Shown in pieces: positions 34,654-42,283 of a stretch of DNA of 64,000 bases. Position numbers and translations under genes: made by a program. The notes under the pieces are model-generated. The model did not search any database and had not been told where the DNA came from. It saw nothing but the letters and a program-made list of their open reading frames with translations. Numbering within the stretch: the first letter of the stretch is position 1; each line of letters starts with the position of its first letter. Source of the stretch: Frigidibacter sp037095735 (GTDB lineage Bacteria > Pseudomonadota > Alphaproteobacteria > Rhodobacterales > Rhodobacteraceae); contig NZ_JBAWKD010000001.1 of the NCBI RefSeq assembly GCF_037095735.1, forward strand, positions 124,001-188,000, in the 5' to 3' direction.

Positions 34654-35262
34654 TCAGTCCTCCAGCGTCACGCCGGCCTCGACCAGCGCGGCCAGCGCGT
34701 CGGCCATCGAGCCGTTCAGGTCGATCCCCCGGCAGGCGTCCAGCCGCACGGTCACGGTGAAGCCCAGCCGGGCGGCATCCAGCGCCGAATAGGCCACGCA
34801 ATAGTCGGTCGCGAGCCCCGCGATCACCAGATGGGTGATGCCCCGCGCCCGCAGCTTTTCATCGAGCCCGGTCGGCGTCTCGCGGTCGTTCTCGAAGAAG
34901 GCGGAATAGCTGTCGATCGCCGGGTTCGCGCCCTTGCGCACCGTGAAGCTGGCGCGCGCCACGTCGAGATCGGGGTGAAACTCGGCCCCCGTCGTGCCCT
35001 GCACGCAATGCACGGGCCACAGCACCTGCGCCCCATAGGGCATCTCGGTCACGCTGAACGGCTCGGCGCCGGGGTGGTTGGCCGCGAAAGAGGCATGGTC
35101 CGCCGGATGCCAGTCCTGCGTCAGGACGACGGTCGCGAACTCGGCCATCATCGCGTTGATCGGGGCGACCACGGCATCGCCCCCGGCCACGGCCAGCGCG
35201 CCGCCGGGACAGAAGTCGTTCTGCACGTCGATGACAAGCAGGGCGTCGGTCTCAGCGTGCAT
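34654..35262 (-). CDS. pncA: Nicotinamidase
   Basis: Deaminates nicotinamide to nicotinate and, in mycobacteria, activates pyrazinamide. 202 residues of the isochorismatase-like fold. The catalytic triad is D12 (IDVQNDFCPGGAL), K110 (VRKGANPAID) and C155 (GLATDYCVAY), and metal-binding Asp/His residues are in TQDWHPADHASFA. It is the first gene of the pncAB operon and is preceded by a good promoter. Confidence 0.97.
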   Translation of the reverse strand: MHAETDALLVIDVQNDFCPGGALAVAGGDAVVAPINAMMAEFATVVLTQDWHPADHASFAANHPGAEPFSVTEMPYGAQVLWPVHCVQGTTGAEFHPDLDVARASFTVRKGANPAIDSYSAFFENDRETPTGLDEKLRARGITHLVIAGLATDYCVAYSALDAARLGFTVTVRLDACRGIDLNGSMADALAALVEAGVTLED

Positions 35263-35288
35263 GTCGATGTCTCCTCCCGAACGAGGGA

Positions 35289-35317
35289 TTGGTAGGCAGG
35301 GGGGCCTGCCCCGTCAA
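35289..35317 (-). promoter_or_regulatory. pncA promoter with palindrome in the spacer
   Basis: On the minus strand TTGACG (35317-35312), 17 bases, TACCAA (35294-35289). The 16-base inverted repeat GGCAGG-GGGG-CCTGCC (35295-35310) lies inside the spacer, an ideal place for a repressor. A second repeat, GCCATG/CATGGC, is at 35319-35339. Confidence 0.5.
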
Positions 35318-35368
35318 TGCCATGATTTTGTTGCATGGCTGTGCCGCGACAAGCCCGAGGGGACCATT

Positions 35369-35641
35369 ATGCGCTTCCTGAGCCCGCCTGCCACCGGTGA
35401 TATCGGCGACTGGCTGCCCCTTGTCCTCGCCGGCTGCGCGGTGCTGGCGCTGCTCGTCTGGGCGATCGGGCGGCTGTCGCGCCGGCGCGGACCCGGCTGC
35501 CGCTGGCGGCGCGACGCGACCGGGCGCCGGCTCGACAGCCTCGCGGCCTGGCGCTGCCGGCGCTGGGGGGCCGAGGCCTTCACCGCCAGCGGCCGCGCCC
35601 CGCGCGACTGCCGGCGCGACCTGCGGCCCCGCCCGCTCTGA
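35369..35641 (+). CDS. Small membrane protein of unknown function
   Basis: 90 residues: one hydrophobic segment (about 15-35, WLPLVLAGCAVLALLVWAIG) followed by an Arg-rich, Cys-containing cytoplasmic part (RRRGPGCRWRRDATGRR; AAWRCRRWGAEAF; PRDCRRD). Three Cys and the basic tail suggest nucleic-acid or metal binding, but no family is recognised. GAGGGGA lies upstream of the ATG. It is divergent from pncA. The 286 bases after it, up to trhO, are Pro/Ala-type GC-rich DNA without a recognisable gene. Confidence 0.6.
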   Translation: MRFLSPPATGDIGDWLPLVLAGCAVLALLVWAIGRLSRRRGPGCRWRRDATGRRLDSLAAWRCRRWGAEAFTASGRAPRDCRRDLRPRPL

Positions 35642-35927
35642 CCCCGCGCCCCCCAAACGCGCGCCCCCCCGACACCACAGGCGAACGGCGCGCAACCCGT
35701 CTGTCGTCCGGGGGTCCGCATCGCTGCCCGCGCGCGACCGCCACCTTTTCACCGGCTCCGCCCCCACCGGCGACCGCGCCTCCTGCCCTGCAGCCCCCCT
35801 TCCCCCGACACGCGTGGCGCACCACCGCGGCTCCGCCCGCGTGCCGCAGACGCTCCCCCTCCTGCGAACCGCATCATCACGCTCTCGCCTCTTGCCCGAA
35901 GGCCCCGCCCTGCCCTATGGCCGCACC

Positions 35928-36833
35928 ATGCTGACCGTCGCCGCGCTCTACCGCTTCACCCGTTTCCCCGACCCGGCCGCCCTGCGCGCGCCGCTGCTGG
36001 CCGCCTGCGAGGCCGCGGGGGTGAAGGGCACGCTGCTTCTCGCACCCGAGGGGATCAACGGCACCATCGCCGGCACGCGGCAGGGGATCGACGCGGCACT
36101 GGCCGCGATCCGCGCCCTGCCCGGCTGCGACGCGATCGAGTGGAAGGAAAGCACCGCCCCCGCGATGCCCTTCGGCCGCATGAAGGTGCGCCTGAAGCGC
36201 GAGATCGTGACCATGGGCCAGCCGCAGGTCGATCCGGTCGCGGGCACCGGCGCCTATGTCGCGCCCGCCGACTGGAACGCGCTGATCTCGGCCCCCGACG
36301 TGGTGACGATCGACACCCGCAACGGCTACGAGGTGGCGATCGGCAGCTTCGCCGGCGCCGTCGATCCCGGCACCGAAAGCTTCCGCGACTTCCCCGGCTG
36401 GTGGCAGGCGAACCGCGCCCGGTTCGAGGGCAAGCGCATCGCCATGTTCTGCACCGGCGGCATCCGCTGCGAGAAGTCGACCAACTACCTGCTGGGCGAA
36501 GGCGTGCCCGAGGTCTTCCACCTGCAGGGCGGTATCCTGAAATACCTCGAACAGGTGCCCGAGGCCGACAGCCTCTGGCAGGGCGAATGCTTCGTCTTCG
36601 ACGAGCGTGTCAGCCTCGGCCACGGGCTGGTGCCCGGGCAGGCGACGCTCTGCCACGCCTGCCGCCGCCCGCTCGCACCCGGAGACCTTTCCCGGCCCGA
36701 ATACGAAGAGGGCGCGGCCTGCCACCACTGCGCGGACGAATACTCGGACGCCGACCGCGCGCGGTTCCGGGAACGCGCGAAGCAGATGGCTCTGGCCGCC
36801 GAACGCGGCCGGCGCCACCTCGGCGAGGGCTGA
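35928..36833 (+). CDS. trhO: tRNA uridine(34) hydroxylase (UPF0176, rhodanese-like)
   Basis: Hydroxylates U34 of certain tRNAs on the way to 5-oxyacetyl-uridine. 301 residues: N-terminal UPF0176 domain (LLAPEGINGTIAG; MPFGRMKVRLKREIVTMG), rhodanese domain (about 115-215) with the loop C175-TGGIR-C181-EKS and a C-terminal Cys-rich tail (CHACRRPL, CHHCADEY) that may bind zinc. The start at 35928 is the first in-frame ATG consistent with the family N-terminus (MLTVAALYRF); the ribosome-binding site is weak. Confidence 0.93.
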   Translation: MLTVAALYRFTRFPDPAALRAPLLAACEAAGVKGTLLLAPEGINGTIAGTRQGIDAALAAIRALPGCDAIEWKESTAPAMPFGRMKVRLKREIVTMGQPQVDPVAGTGAYVAPADWNALISAPDVVTIDTRNGYEVAIGSFAGAVDPGTESFRDFPGWWQANRARFEGKRIAMFCTGGIRCEKSTNYLLGEGVPEVFHLQGGILKYLEQVPEADSLWQGECFVFDERVSLGHGLVPGQATLCHACRRPLAPGDLSRPEYEEGAACHHCADEYSDADRARFRERAKQMALAAERGRRHLGEG

Positions 36834-37235
36834 GGCCCGCGAGCGGCGCGGCCTTGGACCGGATGCGCCGATCGGCCGGCGTCACTCTGCCCCGGTCTCG
36901 CCCCTCGTGATGCCCCCGGCAGCACGCCGACCAGAGCGTCAGGATCCTCCGGTTCCCCGTGCGCCACGGATCAGCATGCCGATCCGCCACGCCGACCACG
37001 ACGGCGGTCCGCGGCACTCTGCCCGCGGTCTCACCGCTCGCGACAGACCGGGCTGCACGCCGACCAGAGCCGCGGTCCGTCCAGTTGCCCGCGCTTGTCC
37101 CTGTTCACGGCGGCGATCCGCAGCCCTGACCACGACGACGGCCCGCCCCCTCGGGGCCGCCTCACATGGCCAGCCTCAGGGCGCCCGACCCAATGAGAGC
37201 CCGCCCCGTGACGGGTCGCGTCGGCAGCCCCGGCC
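36834..37235. other. 402-base intergenic stretch
   Basis: Holds the degenerate tandem-repeat array described separately and no gene; convergent ends of trhO and the amidohydrolase gene. Confidence 0.6.
36862..37150. repeat. Degenerate tandem repeat, period about 65-68 bases
   Basis: The words CACGCCGACCAGAGC/CACGCCGACCACGAC begin at 36923, 36988 and 37056 and, more diverged, at 37121 (CAGCCCTGACCACGAC), spacings 65, 68 and 65. The following blocks also resemble each other (CGGTCCGCGG; CACTCTGCCC-CGGTCTC in the copies before 36923 and after 37007). The spacings are not all multiples of three, so it is probably not a coding repeat. Confidence 0.6.
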
Positions 37236-38666
37236 TCAGGCCGCGGGGCGCGGGCGCAGCGGCGGCATCACCTCGTCGGGCAGCGGGCAGCGATAGGGCG
37301 CCTGCGCGAGCCGGCCCGCGTGCTCGGCCTTCGCCTCGGCCAGCAGCGCGGGATCGGCGAAAAGGTCGCGCCCGGTGCAGGCCATGATCTTCGCCGCCTG
37401 CACCATGCCCTTGTGCGCGGCCGGGCTCTTGCCTTGCGCGGTCAGCTGCCAGCTGTGGAACGGCGTGCCCAGCGCGCAGGTCGCGACCCAGGCCTGCACC
37501 GTCGGCACCGCCCAGCTCACGTCGCCCACATCGGTCGAGCCCGACGAGATCCGCGGCGCAGAGCCCAGCGGCACCACGAAATCCGCCAGCGGCAGCGCCC
37601 GGTCCAGCGGCCGCGCCACCCGCCGGAAGGTGTCCGCGACATGCTCGTCGGTCAGCGTCAGCCTGATCGCCTCGGCGAAGCCACGGTCCTCGGCGTCGAA
37701 ATCGGGCGCGCCCAGCGCCTGAACGTGGCGGTCCATCACCCGGTCCAGCACGCCGTTCTCCAGCAGATCCGACACTGCCGACACGACCTTCGCCTCGACC
37801 GTGGTCTCGGTCATCAGCGCCGCCCCCTGCGCGATCTTGCGCACCCGCTCGACCAGCGGGCCAAGATCGGCCAGCCGCGCGGTGCGGATCAGCTGGCGCA
37901 CCGTCGCCTTCGCCTGCACCACGTTCGGCGCCTCGCCGCCCGCGTCGAGATAGGCGTAATGCACCCGCGCGTCGTCGGGCATGTGCTCGCGCATGTAGTT
38001 CACGCCGACATTCATCAGCTCGACCGCGTCGAGCCCCGACCGCCCCAGTTCCGGCGCCGCCGCCGCATGGGCCGAACGCCCGGTGAAGGTGAAGTCGATC
38101 CGGGTGTTGGCCAGCGAACAGGCCTCCCACACCCCGGTGTAATCCGCCGGATGCCAGGAGATCGCGGCATCCACGTCGTCGAAGACGCCCGCGCGCACCA
38201 TGAAGGTCTTCGCCGCCCCGCCCTCTTCCGCCGGGCAGCCGTAATAGCGCACCCGCCCCGGCGTGCCGGTCTCGGCCAGCCACAGCGCCAGCGCATGCGC
38301 CGCCTGCATCGCGGCCGAGCCCAGCAGGTTGTGCCCGCAGCCATGCCCCGCCACGCCCATCGGCTGCGGCTCGGCCACGCCCGGCACCTGCCCCAGCGCC
38401 GGCAGCGCGTCGTATTCGCCAAGGATCGCGATCACCGGGCCGCCCGCGCCCCATTCGCCCATCAGCGCCGTCGGGATCCCCGCCAGCCCCTCAAAGATCC
38501 GCGCCCCGGCCGCCGCCAGCTGCGCGCGATGCGCCTCGGCCGAGGCATATTCGCCATAGGCCGTCTCGGGCGTGTCGAAGACCCGGTCGGCCAGCGCCAC
38601 GTAGTCGGGCCGAAGCGAATCGGCCAGCGCCCAGAGGCGGTCGGAGTTCTGCAAAGCGTCGGTCAT
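37236..38666 (-). CDS. Amidohydrolase, M20D family (AbgB/p-aminobenzoyl-glutamate hydrolase subunit-like)
   Basis: 476 residues, a zinc peptidase/amidohydrolase. Features: ILGEYDALPALGQVPG, GVAGHGCGHNLLGSAAM (metal-binding His/Cys), YGCPAEEGGAAKTFMVRAGV with the catalytic Glu pair, HPADYTGVWE and the dimerisation domain (about 190-310; FTGRSAHAAAAPELGRS). Best match by eye is the AbgB subgroup that cleaves p-aminobenzoyl-glutamate with AbgA; no AbgA-like gene is adjacent, so substrate assignment is open. The ATG at 38666 has GAGGTG upstream. Confidence 0.88.
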   Translation of the reverse strand: MTDALQNSDRLWALADSLRPDYVALADRVFDTPETAYGEYASAEAHRAQLAAAGARIFEGLAGIPTALMGEWGAGGPVIAILGEYDALPALGQVPGVAEPQPMGVAGHGCGHNLLGSAAMQAAHALALWLAETGTPGRVRYYGCPAEEGGAAKTFMVRAGVFDDVDAAISWHPADYTGVWEACSLANTRIDFTFTGRSAHAAAAPELGRSGLDAVELMNVGVNYMREHMPDDARVHYAYLDAGGEAPNVVQAKATVRQLIRTARLADLGPLVERVRKIAQGAALMTETTVEAKVVSAVSDLLENGVLDRVMDRHVQALGAPDFDAEDRGFAEAIRLTLTDEHVADTFRRVARPLDRALPLADFVVPLGSAPRISSGSTDVGDVSWAVPTVQAWVATCALGTPFHSWQLTAQGKSPAAHKGMVQAAKIMACTGRDLFADPALLAEAKAEHAGRLAQAPYRCPLPDEVMPPLRPRPAA

Positions 38667-38766
38667 CGGGCACCTCGGATCGTTTGCACGCAAGCATCTG
38701 CCCTTCGCCGCGCGGATTCCAGCCCCGGCGCGCGACAAACCGTCGCGACGCCGCCACAAGCGTTAA

Positions 38767-38781
38767 CATTCACGATGAATG
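38767..38781. promoter_or_regulatory. Palindrome CATTCA-CGA-TGAATG in a divergent spacer
   Basis: Fifteen-base palindrome followed by CCC and T6, in the AT-richest part of the spacer between the amidohydrolase and the MHYT kinase. Could be an operator for either gene; a weak terminator-like stem is the alternative. Confidence 0.35.
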
Positions 38782-38858
38782 CCCTTTTTTGCCCCGGACG
38801 CGCCACAGTTGCCCGCGAAGCAAAGCGCCGAAGACCCTCCCGCGCTAAGGCATTGATA

Positions 38859-40487
38859 ATGCTGTCAATCATCGGATGCATAACTCAGAAGCACGATCCC
38901 GTGCTGGTTGTCCTCGCCGCGCTCATCTGCGGTCTGGGCAGCTGGGTGACGGCCAGGCTCTACCGCCACGGCCGACAACGCACCGACCGTCATGCCGTGC
39001 TCTGGCAGCTGCTCACCGCGCTCGTCGCCGGGGTCTCGATCTGGTGCACGCATTTCATCGCCATGCTCGGCTACCGCGCCGAGGTGCCGGTCGCCTTCGA
39101 CCTGCCGCTGACCGTGACCTCGCTGATCATCGCCAACATGGGCACCGCCATCGGCCTGATCCTCGCCGCGCGGATCCGCTTCCGCGGCGCGCCGCTGGTC
39201 GGCGGCGCGGTGGTCGGCCTGTCGATCGCGGCCATGCACTACGCCGGCATGATCGCCTACCGCGTGCAGGGCGCGGTGCAGTGGGACATCGGCTACCTGC
39301 TGGTCTCGATCCTGGTCGCGGTCTCGATCTCGGCGCTGGCGCTGCGGCTCGGCGGCCGCCCCGGCCGCTGGGGCGAGCCGTTGATGGCCGCCACCCTGAC
39401 CGTCGCGATCGTGGCGCTGCACTTCACCGGGATGACCGCCTTCGCCGTCTCGCCGATGGACCTGCCCGGCGACTACGTGAACCCCGAGGCGCTGCGCGTG
39501 CTCGCCCTCGCCGTGGCCGGGGTCGCCACGCTGATCGTGCTGGTGGGGCTCTTCTGCCACGCGATCGAGACGCGGCTGCGCACCGCCTCGATCGCCGAGC
39601 TGACCGCGGCCCGCAACGCCGCCGAAAGCGCCAGCCGCGCCAAGTCGGAATTCATGAGCGTGCTCAGCCACGAGCTGCGCACCCCCCTGACCGTGGTCAT
39701 GGGCTATGCCGCGATCCTCGCCCGGCTGAAAGAGGCGCAGATCTCGCGCGCCAATGCCGCCGGCGGCCCGATCGACCTGCAGGCGGTGCGCATGGGCGAT
39801 CAGGCAGAGCTCTACGGCGGCAAGATCATGACCGCCGCCACCCACCTTCTGGGCCTGATCAACGAGATCCTCGACTATAGCAGCCTCGAGTTCGACGACC
39901 CGAAGCTGCAGCGCGAATCCGTGCCGATGCGCGACCTGCTCGAGGAAACCGCCGAAAACTTCCGCGACAAGGCGGCAGAGCGCGACGCGACGCTGCACAT
40001 CGACTGCGACACGACCGTGGCCTTCGCCGACCGCGCGCGGCTGTCCCGGATCCTGTCGAACCTCGTGGGCAACGCGCTGCGATTCTCGGGCTCGGACGAC
40101 ATCATCCTGCGCGTGGCGCGCGCCAAGCGCGGCTTCGTGCTCGAGGTCGAGGACTGGGGCTGCGGCATCCCGCCCGAGGATCACGAGCGCATCTTCCAGG
40201 CCTTCCAGCAGCTGGAACTGGCCGACAACCGCAAGGAAGGCGGCACCGGGCTCGGCCTCGCGATCTGCCGCAAGCTGGCGCAGGCCCATGGCGGCGAGAT
40301 CGCGGTGCAGAGCACGCCCGGCGCGGGCAGCCTCTTCACCGTCACCTTCCCGCCCGAGGCGCTGGACACCGCCGCCTCGGACGCGGCGCTGGGCCGCGCG
40401 GCGCTGACCGGCCCGCTGCGCCCGCGCCTGCCGCGGATCGACACCTGGCTGAAGCGCGAGCAGCGCACCGGCACCCACGGCCGCTGA
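38859..40487 (+). CDS. MHYT-domain membrane sensor histidine kinase
   Basis: 542 residues. N-terminal seven-helix MHYT sensor (about 10-235) with three repeats of the motif: WCTHFIAML, AAMHYAGM and ALHFTGMTAF, whose His/Met are thought to bind copper and to sense O2, CO or NO. A cytoplasmic coiled coil leads to HisKA with phospho-accepting H271 (LSHELRTPLT) and HATPase with N-box LVGNALRFS and GTGLGLAI. No receiver or DNA-binding domain is attached, and no response-regulator gene is adjacent, so its partner is elsewhere. The start at 38859 is the first ATG giving the complete sensor; an AT-rich leader precedes it. Confidence 0.92.
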   Translation: MLSIIGCITQKHDPVLVVLAALICGLGSWVTARLYRHGRQRTDRHAVLWQLLTALVAGVSIWCTHFIAMLGYRAEVPVAFDLPLTVTSLIIANMGTAIGLILAARIRFRGAPLVGGAVVGLSIAAMHYAGMIAYRVQGAVQWDIGYLLVSILVAVSISALALRLGGRPGRWGEPLMAATLTVAIVALHFTGMTAFAVSPMDLPGDYVNPEALRVLALAVAGVATLIVLVGLFCHAIETRLRTASIAELTAARNAAESASRAKSEFMSVLSHELRTPLTVVMGYAAILARLKEAQISRANAAGGPIDLQAVRMGDQAELYGGKIMTAATHLLGLINEILDYSSLEFDDPKLQRESVPMRDLLEETAENFRDKAAERDATLHIDCDTTVAFADRARLSRILSNLVGNALRFSGSDDIILRVARAKRGFVLEVEDWGCGIPPEDHERIFQAFQQLELADNRKEGGTGLGLAICRKLAQAHGGEIAVQSTPGAGSLFTVTFPPEALDTAASDAALGRAALTGPLRPRLPRIDTWLKREQRTGTHGR

Positions 40488-41131
40488 CGCGCCCGGGCGG
40501 GCCCGTCCCGCCCGGCGCCGGCCCAGCCCGGCACAAGCCCCGCGCGACATCCGGGCCGGCTTCCGCCTCGGCAGCCGCCCCTGCGCGCTTCCCTACGACT
40601 ACACCGGCCCCCGCCCGGCATCCGCCCCCAGTCCCCGCTTCAGCACCCGCCGCAGCACTCCCTCCGACAGCGGCACCGCCCCCGCTCCGCCCGGCAGTCT
40701 TCCCGGTCACCGCTCGAGCACCCACTCTGGCAACCCTCCGTGTCGGTGCTTCGGCACCCGCCCCGGCATGCGTCCCGACAGCGACACCGCCGCCCAGCCC
40801 GGCATCCGTCCCGGCCTCCGCATCAGCACCCGCCGCGGCGCATCACCCGACAGCGACACCCCCGCCCGGCGTCCGCCCCCGGGCTTCAGCATCTGCACCC
40901 GCCGCGGCACTCCCCCGACGCCGACACCGGCCCCGCCCGGCACACGTCCCGCCCGCTCATCCGGCAGTCTCCCCCGGCAGTCTCCACGAAACCGGCCCTA
41001 CTGATAACGGCGGCAGCGCCGGGGCCGGCCCGACGCGCCACGGCGGCGACATTCCCCGCCCTGACGGCAAAGTTCATGGACAGTTCCGCGATTTGCCCCC
41101 ATGACTCGCGCCAAACCAGTCCCCGGCCCCG
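40488..41131. other. 644-base gap between two kinase genes
   Basis: Mostly the degenerate tandem array described separately; the last 130 bases (about 41000-41131) lead to the second kinase and look like ordinary spacer. No gene recognised; apparent frames contain only the repeats. Confidence 0.65.
40510..40995. repeat. Degenerate tandem array, period about 67-75 bases
   Basis: CCCGGCA-type starts recur at about 40615, 40690, 40762, 40798, 40865 and 40938, spacings 75, 72, 36 (half-unit), 67 and 73. The words CAGCACCCGCCGC (40641, 40824; diverged CTGCACCCGCCGC at 40893) and CCGACAGCGACACC (40775 and 40847; diverged forms at 40664 and 40915) keep the same spacing. The irregular spacings argue against a protein repeat. 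Confidence 0.7.
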
Positions 41132-42145
41132 ATGTTCCGCACCCTCGCGACCCTCTCCGTCACCCCGCGCACGCCCGCGTGGCGCTGGAGCGCCTCGGTC
41201 CTCGCCGTGCTGGTGGCCTTCATCCTGCGTTATTTCGGCGATCCCTACTTCCCGCCGGGCTTCCCCTATCTGACCTTCTTCCCCGCGGTGATCCTGACCA
41301 CCTTCTTCGCCGGCCTCTGGCCGGGGATCGCCTGTGCGCTCGCCTGCGGGGTGCTGGCCTGGTACTTCTTCATCCCGCCCTACAATTCCTTCGACCTGAC
41401 CGGCACCACCTCGGTCGCGCTGGGCTTCTATGCCTTCATCTGCGCCACCGACATCGCCATCCTGGAAATGATGCGCCGTGCCCTCACCGGCCAGCGCGAG
41501 GCGCATGACCTCGCCGCCGAAGAGGCCGAGGCTCGCCGCCTGATGTTCCACGAACTTCAGCACCGCGTCTCGAACAACCTCGCCGCCATCGCCTCGCTGC
41601 TGAAGATCCAGCGCCGCCAGATCGCCGATCCCGGCGCCGCCCGCGCGCTGGACGAGGCGGTGAACCGCATCAACCTCGTGGCCCGCATGCAGCGGATGCT
41701 GCACGACCCCGACATCCAGCGCGTCGATTTCGCCCGCTTCCTGCGCGAAATGGCCGCCGACGTGCTGAAAACCTCGGGCGCCGAGACCCGGATCGAGCTT
41801 GCCCTCGACGCCCGCCCGCTGACCATCGGCGCCCAGCAGGCGACCCAGCTGGGCCTGATCGCCACCGAGTTCATCGCCAATGCCGTCGAGCACGGCTTCC
41901 CCGGCGACCGCCGCGGCCGCCTGACGATCCGCTGCACCCCGCGCGAGGGCGACCGCGCGCTCCTCGAAGTGGCCGACGACGGCCCCGGCCTGCCCGAGGG
42001 CTTCTCGCCCGAGGACAGCCGCTCGCTCGGCCTCGTCATCGTGCGCCAGTTCGCCACCCAGCTCGACGCCGAGGTCGAGATGCGCAACGGCGCCTCCGGC
42101 GGCTGCGTCTCGCGGCTCGACTTCCCGGTGATCCGCGCCGCCTGA
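41132..42145 (+). CDS. DUF4118-containing HWE/HisKA_2 sensor histidine kinase
   Basis: 337 residues. N-terminal DUF4118 membrane domain (about 20-110; three to four helices, FPYLTFFPAVILTTFFAGLWPG), then a HisKA_2 phosphoacceptor with H144 in LQHRVSNNLAAIASLLKIQ, and an HATPase of the HWE-like kind (ATEFIANAVEHGF; DDGPGLPEGF; SLGLVIVRQFATQLD). Such kinases often feed EcfG-type general-stress or light responses in alphaproteobacteria, but no phyR or ecfG is here. Spaced 644 bases from the MHYT kinase, same strand. Confidence 0.9.
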   Translation: MFRTLATLSVTPRTPAWRWSASVLAVLVAFILRYFGDPYFPPGFPYLTFFPAVILTTFFAGLWPGIACALACGVLAWYFFIPPYNSFDLTGTTSVALGFYAFICATDIAILEMMRRALTGQREAHDLAAEEAEARRLMFHELQHRVSNNLAAIASLLKIQRRQIADPGAARALDEAVNRINLVARMQRMLHDPDIQRVDFARFLREMAADVLKTSGAETRIELALDARPLTIGAQQATQLGLIATEFIANAVEHGFPGDRRGRLTIRCTPREGDRALLEVADDGPGLPEGFSPEDSRSLGLVIVRQFATQLDAEVEMRNGASGGCVSRLDFPVIRAA

Positions 42146-42283
42146 GGCCAGCCCGACCCAGATCTTGTGGATAAGCCGCGCGGGCCACCCCAGATTAGGC
42201 CCGGCCGGATTGACTCCGCCGCACCGGACGGCAAGGATGGCCGTCCCATTTCCGACGCCCCTTCCCGACCCAAGGACTGCCCC

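Noticed and set aside
37320..40487. 1055-codon frame on the plus strand beginning in the amidohydrolase gene
   Set aside because: Only its last half is the MHYT kinase; the first part is the shadow of the opposite-strand amidohydrolase gene, so the kinase start is placed at 38859.
40707..40943. Minus-strand 78-codon frame in the tandem array
   Set aside because: It consists of the repeat units only; irregular unit lengths break any common reading frame, so a real protein is unlikely.
36862..40995. CRISPR-like arrays
   Set aside because: Repeat units are degenerate, with no constant repeat alternating with unique spacers, and no cas genes are present; they are imperfect tandem repeats.
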